Shown in pieces: positions 6,396 through 6,648 of a stretch of DNA of 6,648 bases. Position 1 is the stretch's first letter, and each line of letters opens with the position of its first letter. Both the position numbers and the translations under genes were made by a program. The notes beneath the pieces are model-generated. The model ran no database searches. It saw nothing but the letters and a program-made list of their open reading frames with translations, and was not told the origin of the DNA. The stretch is from Bacteroidales bacterium (lineage in GTDB: Bacteria > Bacteroidota > Bacteroidia > Bacteroidales > UBA7960). The DNA lies in assembly GCA_007131125.1 (NCBI GenBank), contig SLRE01000197.1, positions 1-6,648 on the forward strand. The letters are read 5' to 3'.

Positions 6396-6436
6396 CCCGG
6401 CGTTCTGTTAAGAAAAATTATAAACAGGTTGGCCTG
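6375..6436 (+). promoter_or_regulatory. Candidate structured leader RNA upstream of the DEAD-box helicase
   Basis: AACCTGTTT (6375-6383) is complementary to AAACAGGTT (6422-6430), extendable by a G-U pair (6384/6421). Inside this outer stem, AGAAGCC (6386-6392) can pair with GGC-g-TTCT (6399-6406, one bulged G) around a 6-nt loop. A competing small hairpin, CAGG-TTGG-CCTG (6425-6436), uses the 3' arm of the outer stem, so the two folds exclude each other. No U run follows, so this is not an intrinsic terminator; control of translation or RNA stability would be more likely. The pairing is seen in the sequence; the function is inferred. Confidence 0.3.
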
Positions 6437-6486
6437 TCATCATCAGAAGAAAAGATCCGGGAAAGCCTATAAAACACTTATTATCT

Positions 6487-6648
6487 ATGTTATTTAAAGA
6501 AATGGGGCTTTCCCCTCAGATCCTTCAGGGGGTTGAGGCTTTGGGATTTGAGAAAGCCACCCCTATTCAGGAAAAAGTAATTCCTGTATTGTTGCAAAAT
6601 CAAATTGACCTGATCGGGCTTGCCCAGACAGGAACCGGCAAAACCGCC
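6487..6648 (+). CDS. DEAD-box ATP-dependent RNA helicase, N-terminal part (continues past the window)
   Basis: The first 54 codons are present. The N-terminus shows the Q motif of DEAD-box helicases: an aromatic Phe at residue 3 (MLFKEMGLS), ALGFEKATPIQ at 18-28 with Phe21 and the adenine-reading Gln28, and then motif I (Walker A), AQTGTGKTA, at 46-54 with Lys52 and Thr53 contacting the ATP phosphates and Mg. The spacing between the Q motif and motif I is normal. Such enzymes unwind short RNA duplexes and act in ribosome assembly, RNA decay and growth in the cold. The DEAD and later motifs and the C-terminal tail, which would separate RhlE, DeaD and other subgroups, lie beyond the window, so no symbol is given. 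The start fits family alignments; there is no Shine-Dalgarno sequence, as is usual in this phylum. A long leader precedes it. Confidence 0.95.
   Translation, partial: MLFKEMGLSPQILQGVEALGFEKATPIQEKVIPVLLQNQIDLIGLAQTGTGKTA

Noticed and set aside
1..6648. Search for mobile elements, CRISPR arrays, tRNAs or a defence system
   Set aside because: No transposase, integrase, regularly spaced repeat, tRNA-like cloverleaf or toxin-antitoxin pair could be recognised; the genes are housekeeping or envelope types.

Overview
The window looks like ordinary chromosomal DNA from a member of the Bacteroidota, probably a Bacteroidales/Marinilabiliales-type organism. The evidence is a secreted protein with a type IX secretion (T9SS) C-terminal sorting domain, export signals ending in ...SQ or ...AQ, almost no Shine-Dalgarno sequences, a perfect Bacteroidota-type -7 promoter element (TAnnTTTG) before the last gene, and AT-rich spacers between moderately GC genes. 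I see no transposase, integrase, tRNA, rRNA or CRISPR array.

Layout: (1) 1-771, plus strand: the C-terminal end of a probable ATP-grasp enzyme, then 3 nt later a DUF2007-type protein with a C-terminal membrane anchor; the two probably share an operon. (2) 829-2556, minus strand: a full-length family X DNA polymerase with a C-terminal PHP nuclease domain (PolX), convergent with the first pair. (3) 2557-2937: a gene-free AT-rich spacer between divergent genes. (4) 2938-3420, plus strand: a small exported protein of unknown function. It converges on (5) 3557-4150, minus strand, a multi-pass membrane protein, and one strong hairpin between them can serve as terminator for both. (6) 4151-4470: a divergent regulatory spacer with possible back-to-back promoters. 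(7) 4471-6126, plus strand: a 551-residue secreted T9SS cargo protein with a beta-rich N-terminal region, followed by a strong intrinsic terminator. (8) 6189-6486: the leader region of a DEAD-box RNA helicase whose first 54 codons (6487-6648) close the window. This leader has a clear promoter, a possible 35-codon upstream ORF and a nested stem-loop with an alternative fold.

The genes do not form an obvious single pathway. They are DNA repair (PolX), RNA remodelling (helicase), cell-envelope or secreted proteins, and an ATP-grasp/DUF2007 pair. I found no convincing new multi-gene system. The most interesting item is the long, potentially structured leader of the DEAD-box helicase gene, which could be a cis-acting regulatory RNA. 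This is inferred from reading base pairing by eye and has not been tested by folding or comparison.
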